DNA from: Paragonimus westermani
Lineage: Eukaryota > Platyhelminthes > Trematoda > Plagiorchiida > Troglotrematidae
Direction of reading: 5' to 3'
NCBI GenBank assembly: GCA_008508345.1
Contig: QNGE01000849.1
Location: 99,044-163,043 of the forward strand
DNA length: 64,000 bases
Each line of letters opens with the position of its first letter. Position 1 is the first letter of the stretch. The notes beneath the pieces were generated by a model. That model was not told the origin of the DNA and did no database searches. It was given only the letters and a program-made list of their open reading frames with translations. Of the stretch, positions 22,785-35,821 are shown one piece after another. The translations under genes and the position numbers were made by a program.

Positions 22785-23695
22785 CAATGGCAAGATCTGA
22801 CAGTGTTAAGGTAGAGTACCGGATGGATGAGAGTCTGCTGAATGTCAGCTGTTTCGGCGCCCCATCCTGGTTACATGTCTCAACGGTGCGAATGCTTCCG
22901 TTCTCAGATGATAGCGCATTGTTGGCACACGGTGAAGAAGAACTACAATGCCTGACGACGGTCTTCATGCCCACGGTGTCCAAGCTTGAATTAGATATCA
23001 ACACAGGTAAGATCTGTTCTTTCTTTCAGTCTTCTCTGGATGGAAGCGCTGTTTCTGCACGCGGATTTTTATTTCTTTGGCAGCAACTTGTCGACTGATC
23101 TGTCTGTAGACCGCGAGTTAAGAGCTCGTGTGGTGAAGGCTAGTGTTGCTTTCGGACGATTTGAAAGACGTGTCTGGAAGAATCTTTGCCTGAAGCCGAG
23201 CACTAAGCTCTTCGTCTACCGTCCAACGGTGCTGTCCATACTGTTGTACGGCACTGAGACATGGACAGAATATCAGCGGAACGTGAGCCATCTGAGCCAC
23301 TTCCACATGCAATGTCTTAGGTATTCCGTGGTTGGACACGCTTCCGAACACTCTGATACTGCGGCGAGCGGACATGATCGGGATGGAAGCCCTGCTGATG
23401 CTGATTGAGCTCCGTTGACTAGGTCACATTCGACGAATGGGCAATGATCGTATTCCACAGCAACTGCTTTAGGGGCAGGTGAAATCACGTAAACAAAATC
23501 CTAGTATCCGAAAACTGATATATCAGGAAGTTATCCAGGTAGATCTTCCGCGTTATGTAATTGATTTTAGCTCTTAGGAGGGTTTAACGTTGAACTGTAA
23601 TGACGTTACTATATGGCGTTGCGGTGTGTGCGGCCGAGAATACGCTGGCCGTTTTGGATTAGTAGTTCGCCAACGTGCTGATGGCGCATGGTCGG
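22785..23695 (+). pseudogene. RTE-like retrotransposon 3' part (copy 2, by tandem duplication)
   Basis: Same sequence as 19100-20010, shifted by 3685: same FSDD box, same frameshifts, same zinc-knuckle tail. The shared lesions show that it arose by duplication of the segment, not by a second retrotransposition. Confidence 0.85.
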
Positions 23696-24405
23696 CGAAC
23701 AGACGACGAGTACGTTAGGCTCAGTTAGAGCATATCAGTAGATCCATTCTATATCTGTTAATGATTGCATCGGCCAACACCATGGTCGTATGACAACTAA
23801 TCCGCTCCCTTTTTTTCAGAAACTTGGGTGTTTGCGGTCTTTTACCCATTCCTATCTTCAGCTTCGTTGGTGTGTTTTATGTTGAATGGTTTGTCTGTTC
23901 TTCATGGAGTCCGATCTGAATTTCATTTTTCGCACTTATCTTCTCTAGATCACGCCAACATGCACTCCTTTAATAGAATGTTTATATTACATTTCACACT
24001 TCCTTCTTCTCAGTTTAGATCTTGTCATTGCAGTTTCTGTCTGTTTATTCTTCGAGAGATAGGGGTTCTCTTTTCGTGCTAGCCAATCAATTGTTTAACC
24101 AGAATTGACCGGCTAGACACAAAGGTCTCACTCACACACCTACCGGTCTCATTCCTACAGGTTTACACTGAACAGTTGGTGTATGCGTGGAACCGCAAGT
24201 GGTTCGACGTAAACCTTTTTCCGATGATGGCTATGTGCAGGTGTCCCGTGGATTTGGTCACTGTGACAGGCTAATCCGATTCGGATGCCGCCAACCATGT
24301 GTTACCTGCTGCGTTGCGGTACAGGCTTTCTGACCAAAAGCTTTAGACGAGTGCCATAACTCTTGTGCCCTCTAGGTCTGGGCGTCCTGGCAGTATCCAA
24401 AACTC

Positions 24406-24465
24406 GCAAAAACAACATAAACTAAATACCATACTGCAAAAACAACATAAACTAAATACCATACT
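24406..24465. repeat. 2 x 30-bp exact tandem repeat
   Basis: A 30-base unit starting GCAAAAACAACATAAAC lies at 24406-24435 and again, unchanged, at 24436-24465. It sits just 5' of the endonuclease coding region of the retroelement below. Short tandem units in a retroelement 5' UTR are plausible, but a local slippage event explains it equally well. Confidence 0.9.
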
Positions 24466-24639
24466 ACCTCGGCCGTCGCGCAAAATAAACTGGGCCGCGC
24501 TATCTGCTGCATACGGCAGGGTGGATGTGGGAAAATATGCAACTTCCAAATCCTCGCCCTTTCCCAACGACCCCTCCGACAGGAATCGTAGATCAGACCA
24601 TCCTCGTGTGAGTCTCGATAAGAGGAGGACTAACCTGTG

Positions 24640-25990
24640 ACACTCTCGGGGACGCAAGGCGCTCTCTTTTGAAACATGGAATGTGAGGACGCTGCTGGAT
24701 CGATGCAGTAATACAGGAAGTCCAGAACGCCGATCCACGTTGACCACGATGGAACCGAGCTGCTATGGCATCGAGTTCGCAGCTTTGATTGAGATAAGGC
24801 TTGTAGAGCGAGGTTAGCTTCGAAAGCAGGTGTTATCTACACCTTCTACTGAAAAGGTTACCTGACTGATGGTGCTCGAGAACACGGTGTCTGTTTCGCA
24901 TTAGATGATCGCATTAGTGCTTTGATGAAAGACAAACCACACGGCATCAGCCCTCGAATCATGTCCGTGTGTCTACGACTCGGTCGAGATAAGTACATCA
25001 AATATCTTAATGTCACGCAGTGTCACACTGACAATACAAAAGATTAGTTCTATCAGCAGCCATCCGCCTCAGCCCACCTGACATCGGTGAGTGACCGACC
25101 GTTTGCTCTGAGTGACTTGGAAGCGCGAGTTGGACAAGACTAAACAGCTTGTCCAGGAGTCCTCACACCCCTCAGGCAATCAAAGAACCGCGATCGTTTG
25201 CCTTACCTATGTGCTCAACACGAGTTGGCTATCGTATATACTCAAATCTAGTTAGATGCTGGCGACATCACGACGTCGATTTACCCACGATACGATCATC
25301 ATCATTTGCTTGATTGCACGACTGCGTGACAAAGTGACACTTGTGAAGTGCATATCACGCGAGTGACGCGCGGGGCTGAATGTAGCACAGATCACAGGCT
25401 GGTCAGGGCCGAATTGCTTGTTTATGTTTCCAACTCTGGTTATTGTGGATCATATGGGTAACAGCAGAAAATGGGTGTCAACCGAATGCACAACTCCAAG
25501 ACAAGGACTACTTTCAACTTGCAGCTGCCGGGCGTCTGAAAGACGATCCTGTATTCACTACCGTGAGGATATGTGGTAACAACTGTTAGAACAGATCACG
25601 ACAGCAACCACCGTGGCGAACGGTATCAAACACTAGAGACTTCCGGACTGATTCGACGAAAATAATCCAGCTACGTCCAGCTTGGTACGACAGAAGAACG
25701 CAGTATTTGCTGCTTTCACAATGGACCCAGACTCGCCGTAAGTTGACAGAACGTGTTCGTGGAATCAATAGCAACTGATGGAGGAAACGAGGCGAGCGGA
25801 TGCAGATCTATAACGATCGCAGACAACGTAGAGTTCTACTATTCGCTTAAGGCATTTTTGGTCCATCCATCCAGTCTATCAAAGCACTGAGAGATACGGA
25901 CACCGGCCCTTGCACTAACTTTTCATACACTGTTGCTCAACCACACTTTCTTCCGCTACTGACTAGCTCTGGCGAAAGTGAAGTTCGAGT
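24640..25990 (+). pseudogene. RTE-like non-LTR retrotransposon, 5' half with AP-type endonuclease (decayed)
   Basis: The plus strand reads ETWNVRTLLDRC at about 24672, the N-terminal signature of the EEP/APE-type endonuclease of these elements, then SPERRSTLTTMEP and FAALIEIRL. Further along come FALDDRISALM and KPHGISPRIMSVCLRLG, then RVTRGAECSTDHRLVRAEL (about 25365), the conserved C-terminal endonuclease block containing the catalytic SDH-type motif (here TDH). The linker toward the RT is traceable to about 25990. Numerous stops and frameshifts make it dead, and the RT half is missing. It follows the duplicated RT 3' ends on the same strand, so its order is reversed relative to one intact element. 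Confidence 0.82.
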
Positions 25991-26722
25991 ATATGGCTCC
26001 TTTTCGAAAGGGGCCTAAAATTCAGTGGGAATACGAAAGTTTGGATCAGTCTTGAATGTTCGGCTCTGGTTATTCTGTACACGTTGGACCAGAACCAATA
26101 TACTCAATCTGGCTTTACACGCAGACGCCACAAATGCGAGAATGTATGCAACGCTGCGCACAAGAATCGTTAGTGTGAACGAACAATCAATCACTTAGAA
26201 AACAGTGCAAAAGTGTCATGCGAACGAATAGCTCGCGAAATGGTTGTATTCGCTGTGATTGTATTTCGGTTAACATGTTTGTACTGACTAGTTGAACAAG
26301 CGTCTTTTAAGATGAGGCAAGCCTTCTGTAGTCCAAGTAACACATATTGATCACACGTGGTTGGGCATCCACGAGGTCATCTTAGGATAGACTAGCAGTA
26401 TACTCTTCCCCAGAATACGATAATGAGGAAATCGTGAAACGAAAACGTAGACCGTTGATCCCCCAGTCATACTGTTCACATAACACTCGATATAGTATCT
26501 TTCACGGCCAAGCTTACCAGGCCAGCGTTTTAGAATCGTAAAACGATTCACTCCTCTTCCGTGCTCGCACAAAATGTTTGGGTCAACACCGTTTGTCAAC
26601 CCTGTTCAATCGTACCAAATTTTCTTGTCTATACACTTTGGATGAAAGAGGGAACTGTTTCTGTCCCAGTTGGCGAATTGACTGGCCTCAACAAAAGGTG
26701 TTATTGTTTCAGGACAGCTGTA

Positions 26723-26754
<32 letters not shown>

Positions 26755-28880
26755 ACCGTTCCACAACACAGTCAGATTGGTCAGATCGGTGGACAATGGA
26801 AACGAGAACCAAGGTGGCGGCTATTAAAAGGGCAAACTCATGGCCAAAATAAACACAGCGTAAAACTTTGATCACCTTTCTATACACGAGTTGACCAAGT
26901 CCAACTAGTCTAACCTCTGGGAATAGACCATATGTATCAAATGATTGTCAGTTGTTGTTGTTGTTCTTGTTCACGCAGAACTCAGCTTTCAGTGCTTTGA
27001 AAGTAACAACAAGTTCGGGTCCAAACCAGAAACTTGCACCTGAACATGTTAAGGGAATGCGAAGCCGAATGAGAAACTTGGTGATGTGCGGCAATAAGGA
27101 ATTTTCCATCTAATATTCACTTCATCCTAACTTGTACATGCAAGGGAAGCAAACTTCAGTGTTCTTATCATCCAAAGACATGGTTTATATAACCTGTTTG
27201 GCTCTGTCTCTTGCTATGAGTAAATGTGTACTGTCACATAGGTGGTCAAAAACGTTGTGATCATTTCGCATGTTCAGCTGGAAGCGTTAGCCAACAAAAC
27301 AACTTACCAGTTCCTGCGGCTATAACACGCTGGCACTTGATAACTTCTCTAGATAATCTTGTTCTGTATAGTGGTTTTTGCAGAATTCCCTTCATCACTG
27401 ATATACTGAACAACGGCTCCAATCTCAATTCCGTCCAGTTGGGTCCGAGATCAACTACGTTTGTTTGCATGCATTCATTTGACCAGCAAAGTGTTGGAAA
27501 AAAATACCACCGTAATGGTCAGATAAGTGAATTGATCTTCACAATTTAAAACTTGGTCGTTCACCCGTATCACAGTACTGTGGGAATCAACGTACTTGGG
27601 GCCATGACAGCCGTGAGAATTGTACCAATTGTTTGTATGAACAAAAACTGGATGACGTAGTCAGTCTGACGGTGGCCAACTTTCATTGTCTGATCGTTTT
27701 GAACTTTGGGAATAATGTGCACTACTTAGGTCAGGTGAATACGGTGGACCCGGGCATGTAAGGTGTTCACTTACAGCACACTTAACGGGATTCCAATCAC
27801 TGCGTATACTAGGTGGTGTTAGCCGATTGACTTAGATCAGTGGCACCTAATCCTCCGCTTATGACCCAACTTTTGGTTGATGGACATTTTATTGGTCGCG
27901 GGACGTGAGTAAAAATGACCTAGTTACTTGGCCATCCTAGCGAACTCGATTTTGTAAGCAGTACATCAACAAACTACTGTTAACATTGGTAAAATATTTC
28001 GACTGGTCAAATCTTTGCATTCACAGAACTAACCTTGTGTTGGGGGTTACCTGTCACGATACGATCGTCCCATCTTTTGAAAGCATCATTTTCATAAACA
28101 AGGTAGCAACAACACACCTTTTCCCATAACATAACGTTGGAATCAACTCTGTTAATCTGACACAGACTTTGCAAAACGTGCGACCAAGGTTACCAGAGCT
28201 CACGCTACCAAACCTACTGGTAGTTTCCCCCCCCCAGCTCTGTTAATTCTGACTGCAGGTTACTGTTCGAACATTTGGTGATCAGTATTGAACGGCTAAT
28301 CTGAGCCACACTTAAACGTCATGTCTGTCTTGTAGCTGATTGATCCCGAGTAAACGGTTCTAACTTCTTCATTAAGGTGAATAGGATGGTAATCAACTAC
28401 CAGAGTGTCCTCATCTTCACGTTAGACAGATCGAATACTGATTCCATAGGTAAGTCCATCAGCGCATTTAAATCAACTTTTATTTGTGTAGTCTCTGGAT
28501 GCTGTGAATCGTAGCTGACATCTTCACAAACTGCCCCTTCTGGACTTCAGTGAAGGATCAGCTCAGTAACTCAACAACAATGTTGTTTACGAACATATAT
28601 CTTTCTGATAATTGTCTACCACTTCTGACAATATTAACCTAAAGGGAAGCAACTTTAGGAACGGACAAAGGTGACAGCTTGGAGAGGGCTTCGGAAAAAG
28701 CACTTCTTAAGACAAGGATAAACAAACCTGACACACAATTGAGGTGCCTGTCAAAATGACGTTTTGGAAAATGTTACGCCCCTTATGTCCTTCAGCTAGA
28801 GCCACATGTGAAGTACCAATTTTTCCCAAATATTATCAAAATGTTTATCTTTAACTCTTTACCGCTCTAGGGGTCTCTAA
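25991..28880. other. No recognisable gene; microsatellites
   Basis: Unassigned ORFs only; the pair at 27226-27549 (plus) and 27261-27470 (minus) overlap and match nothing. It contains a GT repeat (26726-26754), a GTT-rich run near 26952-26970 and a C9 run at 28227-28235. Confidence 0.55.
26726..26754. repeat. (GT)14 microsatellite
   Basis: Uninterrupted GT dinucleotides. They produce the poly-CV and poly-TH runs in ORFs crossing the site, which are therefore artefacts. Confidence 0.95.
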
Positions 28881-29560
28881 CCATGACAGTCGTACAACAT
28901 GCTCGAACAATCGTCAGCCCTAGAGTTCATAATTGTCCCGGTGATGATAGTTGTGCGTCCTTCATGTCAAAACGCCCCGGCGTTAGTATCAATTTCACGC
29001 GCATGCACGCGTGTCACACAAGTCGCAAGACTGTGCACGGGGCTCGAGGGTACGCGTGGTCAACATGCCTGCATGAAGGGCTGTTTACTAAACCCAGCCT
29101 ACCCCACTGTGGCTTCCTATCCTCTCTTCCCCTTTGGTCCAACACACATGAATCACAACTACACCGCCCACTCCATGTGACCGCGGGATATGATGTTGCC
29201 GCGTGGCTAAACATCTACGGGTATTCTGCCGTCGTCTGGACGTGGGAAAATGATTGCCCTACCGTTTGATGTGTGGCTACCGCTAGACCACTCCAGTGCG
29301 TATGCGTGTGTTCTTATGGAAGCCACAGCAGTAAAACTGGTGGCAACATAATAAATGGTTCATACTCGCCACGCGGGTTTGTTAGCTCCGTGTTCACTTG
29401 GTCTCAGTGGTGGTGACCCACTTTCACTTACATGTATGTATTTGTGCGTGTTTGTGAATGTGTGTTCAGGTGTTGTGACACCTGAGGAAGATGTGAACAT
29501 ACAAGTCGAACTGCCTTTCGAGTACAGAAAGAATTATGGCCTACGAACGTAGGATTCTAA
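28880..29560. other. GC-rich island with overlapping ORFs; possible terminal exon
   Basis: The segment is GC/CpG-richer than its flanks and holds overlapping ORFs at 28883-29269 (128 codons), 28899-29180 and, antisense, 29014-29214, so composition rather than coding may keep them open. At 29469 an acceptor-like TGTGTTCAG precedes a short frame reading VVTPEEDVNIQVELPFEY and stopping at 29552. That piece has coding-like amino-acid usage but no recognised homologue. Confidence 0.2.
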
Positions 29561-31844
29561 CGGTTTGCAGACAGTTCGGCGTCTCAAACACAAGCAACCA
29601 CACAGACGTACGCTCTTTCATGGTTTGTACGTTGTTTTTCGACTGGCTCATGTACATAACATGATTTAAAAAATTCTGACACTAGGACCCAATCCGTGTC
29701 ACCGACATTCGTCAAGCTCCCTAGTTTTGACAGAAGAAGCAGACGAACCCGAGTTAAGGAACTGTGCTAGTTGTTGGCATCTGGTTTGCGAACTCTTGAA
29801 ACTGGACTTTGTCAGTCATTTTCGGGCCTGCTTGTGATAGTAATCTTTGGTTTTAATCACATGGTTCAGCTCCAACGTCTTTTGTGTCAACTGCATGGGT
29901 TCAAATGAATTTTCGTAGTCCCAACCATAGTTGGTACATATTTTCGCTAGCTGACTCTCTAAGGAACCCACGTATAAGTTTGCGATGATGCCACAGACCC
30001 CTCATTCTGAACTCATAATATTGTGCTAACGTTAGATTAAAGTAGGTCGAGTAATGTTGGACACCAACGTGAACGTCTAACTATGTTCGCAATCATTAAT
30101 GGATTAGAATAGAATCAAATTCGAACTTTTGGGGGAAACGACAAGCCGCATATCCCACGAGTGGTTTCAAGGGTGAAGGTCGTTTGTTTCAAAAATGACT
30201 TGATGTCAGTAACAATAAATAATCCCCAAAGAGACGGGAAAGATGGAGAAAATGTTAACAACCCACCAGAGTAAAACAGATTTTAAAAATGAGTGGTGTC
30301 TGCCAAGAAAATTATGAAACTTTAAATTCATGATGCGGATCGGATATCGGAACCGAAACGATAGAGTGACCCTTAATTCCTCAAATATGCTTGATACGAA
30401 TTGGCAGATGACCACTGAAGCGATCATTCACTCTCCAATTATAAATGACCTTGAGTTACCCCTAGGTGGATTAAATGGGGGATTTTTCTGAATCCCACCA
30501 TGGACAGTTGGCCACGTACGACAGTGTGTGACTGTGAATATATGAGTTTGGTCGGAATGAATGTCTGAAATGAGACTAGTTTTCCAAGCCACTTGCAACT
30601 GTCTTGCAAGTTCCACCGAGGTGGGCCATTTTATCGGACGAAAGAAATACAGTGTGATGCGAAAGGTGATGGCCACACAGACAGGTGAGGAACATTTTTT
30701 GACGATTTCCAAAGTCGCGCAATACGCGAGCAACATGTTTATCTCCCAATAAAAGGACGTTGGCTTATTTTTGCTGTAAACTCCTCATGAGAAAGTACAC
30801 TGTGAACGGATACAGCTCTCAAAACAAATATACCCTTTGAAGTTTCACGTAACATGTTTATCTAGCAGATCAGAACAGTGCACTATTGAACCCTAGTCTA
30901 CTTACTTGGAAGAAGCAACTAGATCGGTGTGTTGGAGTACCACTCATTGGGGCAACGAATTCCAGCACGTCCACAAACCGGAGCATGTGGTGTTCACCAA
31001 TGAGGTTAGGTTTTTGTGCGACTGGATGAATTCCGTAAATCATCGATACAAGCACGTAGGCAGACTTGCAGCGATAAAGCTCCCAAACCTGGTGGTCTGT
31101 TTGAAGATGGACACCACGCACGACCCGCAAGTTGCTCCATATTTTGTTATACTTTGTGTCTGCCTGTGTATCTGAAAAGCTGAGTGATTGGGTGCGCTTG
31201 CTATCACTCGGGAAAACCTATCTGTAGGTTTCAGACAGTCCGTTTTGTGAATATATTCGAACCAGATTCGTCCCACTTGATTGCCAGTCTAGCGAAACGG
31301 GCTGACTCTTGTACATCACAGTGGTCTATTTGGTAAGCAGTTTTCATATAAGTCCCTACTGGGCATTTTCGGTCGAAGTAGCAATACTTTCGAATTCTGA
31401 TTTCTCATGACCCATATTTCAATGTGACACTCATTCCTGCAAGTTCGTATAGGAGGTACGTTTTAATCACGATTCTGCGGAATTTTGGATACCACACCAT
31501 GCACATCTCATAACAGGGCTTTAGAGTCATGTAGCTGATAGGTACGCCAAAATGTAGTAATTGCATTACTGATACATAATGTGGCATACCTGATAATTCA
31601 GAGGATATCCAACGACGAAGAATCTTGTCTATGTCTGGATTCAAGTGATCAACTGGAACAGCATGCGCAAAAGCGATAGTAATACAATTTCAGTGTTAAG
31701 CAATGGCCTTGGTGGGTTTCAGCAAGAACAGCTTGTGAAATCTTGTATGTGTAGTCAATCTGCTGAAACATTTGATGGACTTTCTATGACACTGTGGGTT
31801 AGGTCGTTAAAACAGCATAAATAAGAAAGCTCGGGGATCTTAGC
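29561..31844. other. No recognisable gene
   Basis: ORFs of 60-102 codons on both strands, often overlapping (30428-30736 minus against 30561-30752 plus; 30870-31130 minus against 30906-31175 plus), with no domain recognised. No repeats noticed. Confidence 0.55.
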
Positions 31845-31985
31845 CTGACTTCGTACTTCAGCCGTTAAAGCGCTGGTTACGTTTAAGTATGCCGCTTCTA
31901 TCGCTGGCCCGAATCCAGCCAGAGTTTAATTCTTCCGGTACCGCGTTTGCTGCAAGTTAACAGGCATGTCACACTATTTACAAGA
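31845..31985 (+). mobile_element. SINE family B, copy 4 (diverged)
   Basis: The head CGTACTTCAGCCGTTAAAGCGC corresponds to the family B A-box region, and GCTGGCCCGAATCCAGCC to its B box. The body ends in CATGTCACACTATTTACAAG, corresponding to the family tail. It is more diverged than the pair at 6.2-6.5 kb. Confidence 0.62.
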
Positions 31986-34900
31986 ACGGATAAGACGGCT
32001 GAAATTGAGGATGGAAGAGGGCTTTACCTGCAAACCGCCTCCACTTGCGTGTAATCAATCGGAGGACTGTGATAATTCAGGCATCCGGGACAGCCGTTTA
32101 CAGACCACAACGGGATGTGCATTCGAGTTCATCAACGCGAATGGCACAACTCTAGTCAGTCAGCATCGTTTTAGCTATCCTTATGCTAGTGGTCCAATAA
32201 CAGACAGTCAGGAGGGCACTTCACAATTCAACCATCTAGTGGACTTAATGTGAACGGTGCGGAACTGTTTCACATCGTCTAAACAATTCTGTCATTCTTT
32301 GCCTCAATCTATAGAGGTTTTAGATGCTTTTGTATTCTCAACAAACACCTAAAACTGGGACAACCCACAGACTTGTTCTAGGAATGAAAATTCTCAATAC
32401 TGTAAATTAGCACGTTGGCCAATCACTCTGACGAAATTTTTGATCATATTCCCTTATGGTTTTTAAAGCCGATCGGTTACTTAGAATCTCCTCAGTGAAC
32501 CGATTTGTTCTCTAGGCAACCTGCCATCCCTCACATATTTTCCAACACGAGACAGTTGAATATTTTTGTGAGTTTGGTGAAATGGATCACAGTAAGTTAC
32601 TTCCTATGAATAAGATTTAGAGGGAAACTCCAGTGTTTGGTAGGACGAATAGTGTGTGTTCACTAATTAAATTGTGCTGGAGGTACGTGATCGGTTCCAT
32701 TCGCGAATGATTTAGTATCTAAAACTCCATTATTGCGTAGTAAACATCGCAGCTGCAAGGTTCCTAACCTTCGTCAAATTAGTGAAGTCGTCACAGGCGG
32801 CCTACTGAAACTAATTCCAAGTGAATGTGTTATGTAGGGGATCGGAAAGAAATTGATAGAAAATATCAAAACCTTTTCAAGACGAAACACAATTCTGATC
32901 TCCTCCATAATGCACTTTCCCAACTTTCTAGCTGGACATATCCATCTGTTTGTCCGTTTGTCGTACACCAGTGGCTCACACTGATGTCCGACTGCCGTGG
33001 ATAGCAGAAGCAAGCTCTAATTAAAAAACACTGAAAAGAGAACAGACAGGATGCAATAACTAAAGTACACGTACGTCTGAAGCGAAACTTTCAACCTCAA
33101 GGGGTCTACACTTTGCAGGCAGTCCAGCCTTGAGTGAAAGTAAGAAAGCATTTTAAAAAAGTGCTGCTTTACGACATTCGTCAGTTTGCACTAATAATTT
33201 TTCGTGATTCACATGCAATTGGGCCGAATAAAAGTGGTAATCATTCCGCTGAGCCGGATTACCCACCCTCTGTTCAGCCACCGAATCTGAATCACAAGGG
33301 CGTCCGTCCAGGGGATGGACTCAATTTACAGTGGTTAACTCCTTGAGGATTGACCTCATTTCTTTATGCCAAGACAACGTTTAGCCATTTTACACCTTAC
33401 GCAAGTTGGCGGAAACACTAACAACGAGTGCTCAATATGACAGGTGATTAGCTGGCAACCATGTCCAACCACTTGTGCACATTTAAAGAATGAGCCAATG
33501 AGCATGCTTATCAATCACCACCACGTCCCTTAGGCATTGGTGCCCTTCGGTACGAAACATCGAAGGTCAAATATCTGGAGATGGGTCTCATCTTCTGCTC
33601 GCACTATCTACGTTTTCCAGTCGTTAAGTAAACAGGAGTTTTGTGACCTTGCCGGCTAAGGAACCCGAATGGCCCTAGAAATCGTATTCGAATTGAAACT
33701 TCTCACGCAAATAACAAGGAGGAGACCTCGTACTGGTTGCAGCAAGCAGTTCTTTGTCCATTAAACAAGGGGTCGGTTATATAGATGAACAACAGTATTA
33801 AAGAAATCACAGCCTGTCATTGGTTGATCATGTTGACACCTGGAAATCAAACTGAAATTGATTAGTGTGCACTCTCAAACATCACTAGAACTTTGGAATT
33901 GTATGTATACAAACGAGCGTAGCATATCTGCTACGCGGTGCAAACTACCTCGTGGAATTTGTGAACAGCAAAAGGATGAAGGTCATGGGGCAACAAGTGA
34001 ATTTTACAGTGAACAAGTTGAGCATCTTGCTGGTTTTTTGACCATTACTAAAGACCTTAGATAATTTTTGATAATTTCGTCCATAGGGTGCGTTTTGAAT
34101 TGTCGAAATGCAAAAGTTTCTGAAGGACGCTTGTGACTGCGTAGAGAAATGAGTGTATAGACCAATTAGTATACCCAGTAAGCCGGAACAGCAAGGACGA
34201 ACGTATAGGTAGTGAGATAGTGATGCGTATTTTTACGGTTATAAGTTCTTGGCTGTTCCGGTTAATCTGCGTCTACAACAGAAAGGTCCCCTCAAATGTT
34301 AGGATTGCGTGTAGAAGAAAACCATCAATGTGCATTACTCTTTGGTTGAAAAAGGTGACCGTTGAGAATGGAGAACGTAGATTACCTTCAGTTATTCGCA
34401 CAACAGTCATTACAGTCAGTCGCTTTCGATAGGTGGTATCACTGAGTATAGACTCAGTGGTGTGAATCAAAACGAAAGCAGCACCCACTAATCCAAACAG
34501 TTACTGTTCACGTTCAAATAGGAGGCGGCATTTTTCCATGAGCGTTTTTGACGCCCCATAAAGGGACCGGCCATTTAGCAGCTATCTTGAAAGTAGGTAA
34601 ATCGATAACAATCCCTCTTTCGGTTGTAGATTGATCCACGGAATTACCACCTTGAAGGAATAGTGTCGGAATTACACATATGTTCAGACTGTTGACTGAG
34701 TGTGTTCTCAGTCGTGTGCGTTTCACCGATAACTTAATTTAGGTTGTGAAACGGACTATTGAGTTGTCAACGCTGATAATTCGTTACCAGTCACTTTCGT
34801 CTTCCTGGTTGGTTTCCTCATGGTTCACAGAGACATTAGAGTGAGTTATGAAGGATGCAGTGATTCAATGAGCGCAAATGTGCGATCACTATTCTTCGGG

Positions 34901-35821
34901 TCTTTACGGTTTTCATCAAGCGTTACTTAAGCGTCGGTTGTTCTGAAAAGCAAGCATGGAAAGACCAGTGGAGTAACACTCATTGAAATCACAGTGCCAT
35001 CAAAAAAAGATGGAATTTGTGAATGAAGTTGAAAAGGATTTGCTTAATCAGTGACCACTTCAGCTAAACAAATATGAATCAAACCATGCCTTAAATTAAC
35101 GATTAGTGGGAGACACCAAAAACGACTGGCGTTAGCGTAGTCCAGTGGTCGAGTATTCTATGAGAGAAGTTCTGTCTAACGTGATGTCGACGTCGTAATC
35201 TGTGTGGTGATGATGACCGTTCAAGCTTTACTGCTGATTAGTAGTCAGACTGGGGTATGTAACTAAGTATGGCAGTGGTCGGGAAGGGGGAATACAACAA
35301 CGAACGCTGCAGTGTACCCCGGTTTCCTGTGTATTAACTTATAGATGAAAGCTTTGAAGTCTTCAGATTACTTCTATGCGAAAATGTGTTTGTTTTTGAG
35401 TTGTTGGTTTTTTGAATAAACACTCCTTGTACCGCCCATGTTCTTGGCGTGCAAAACTTGTAAAACTTTTCTTCGTAACCTCACAACTCACGAATAATAC
35501 CTCTGTGAGATTGTTAGGAAAAAGGAGATAGGTACGGGTTTGGTATAATTGAAGTTCTCTATATTCGCATAGGTGAACAGAAGATTTCCAGTCGGAATTG
35601 ACGCGCAGCGTTTTGAGGGATTGATACAAGTTTCGTAGCACTTTGCTGAATACGTCAACTGCATTTGTGTTCATTTTAAGATTAGTAGGTGCGACTATGT
35701 TAGCATTTTTTTTATATATTATGCTTAGTAGAATACGAGTTCTTTTTCAAGATGAAACGAGAAAGACAAGCTGACCGGTGGTCAATTCTCTAGAGCTTTC
35801 TGGGACCCACCTTAGCAACCA
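31986..35821. other. No recognisable gene
   Basis: The ORF ending at 32253 (plus) carries four cysteines (TCKPPPLACNQSEDC...GC) but begins inside the SINE tail and matches no cysteine-rich family I know. A segment near 33040-33150 resembles 63850-63970 (shared CCTACACYTTGC-type core), suggesting a diverged dispersed repeat. Nothing else is recognised. Confidence 0.5.

Larger units (their letters stand above)
20611..24294. repeat. Tandem duplication, copy 2 (3684-bp unit)
   Basis: Second copy of 16926-20609 in direct orientation, starting with ATGAGCCAAAGTCCC and ending with GATGCCGCCAA. No difference from copy 1 was found in the parts compared. The joint shows no microhomology. It contains the second copies of the SINE scrap (about 22400-22525), the AC run (21246-21260) and the RTE-like 3' end (22785-23695). 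Confidence 0.95.
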
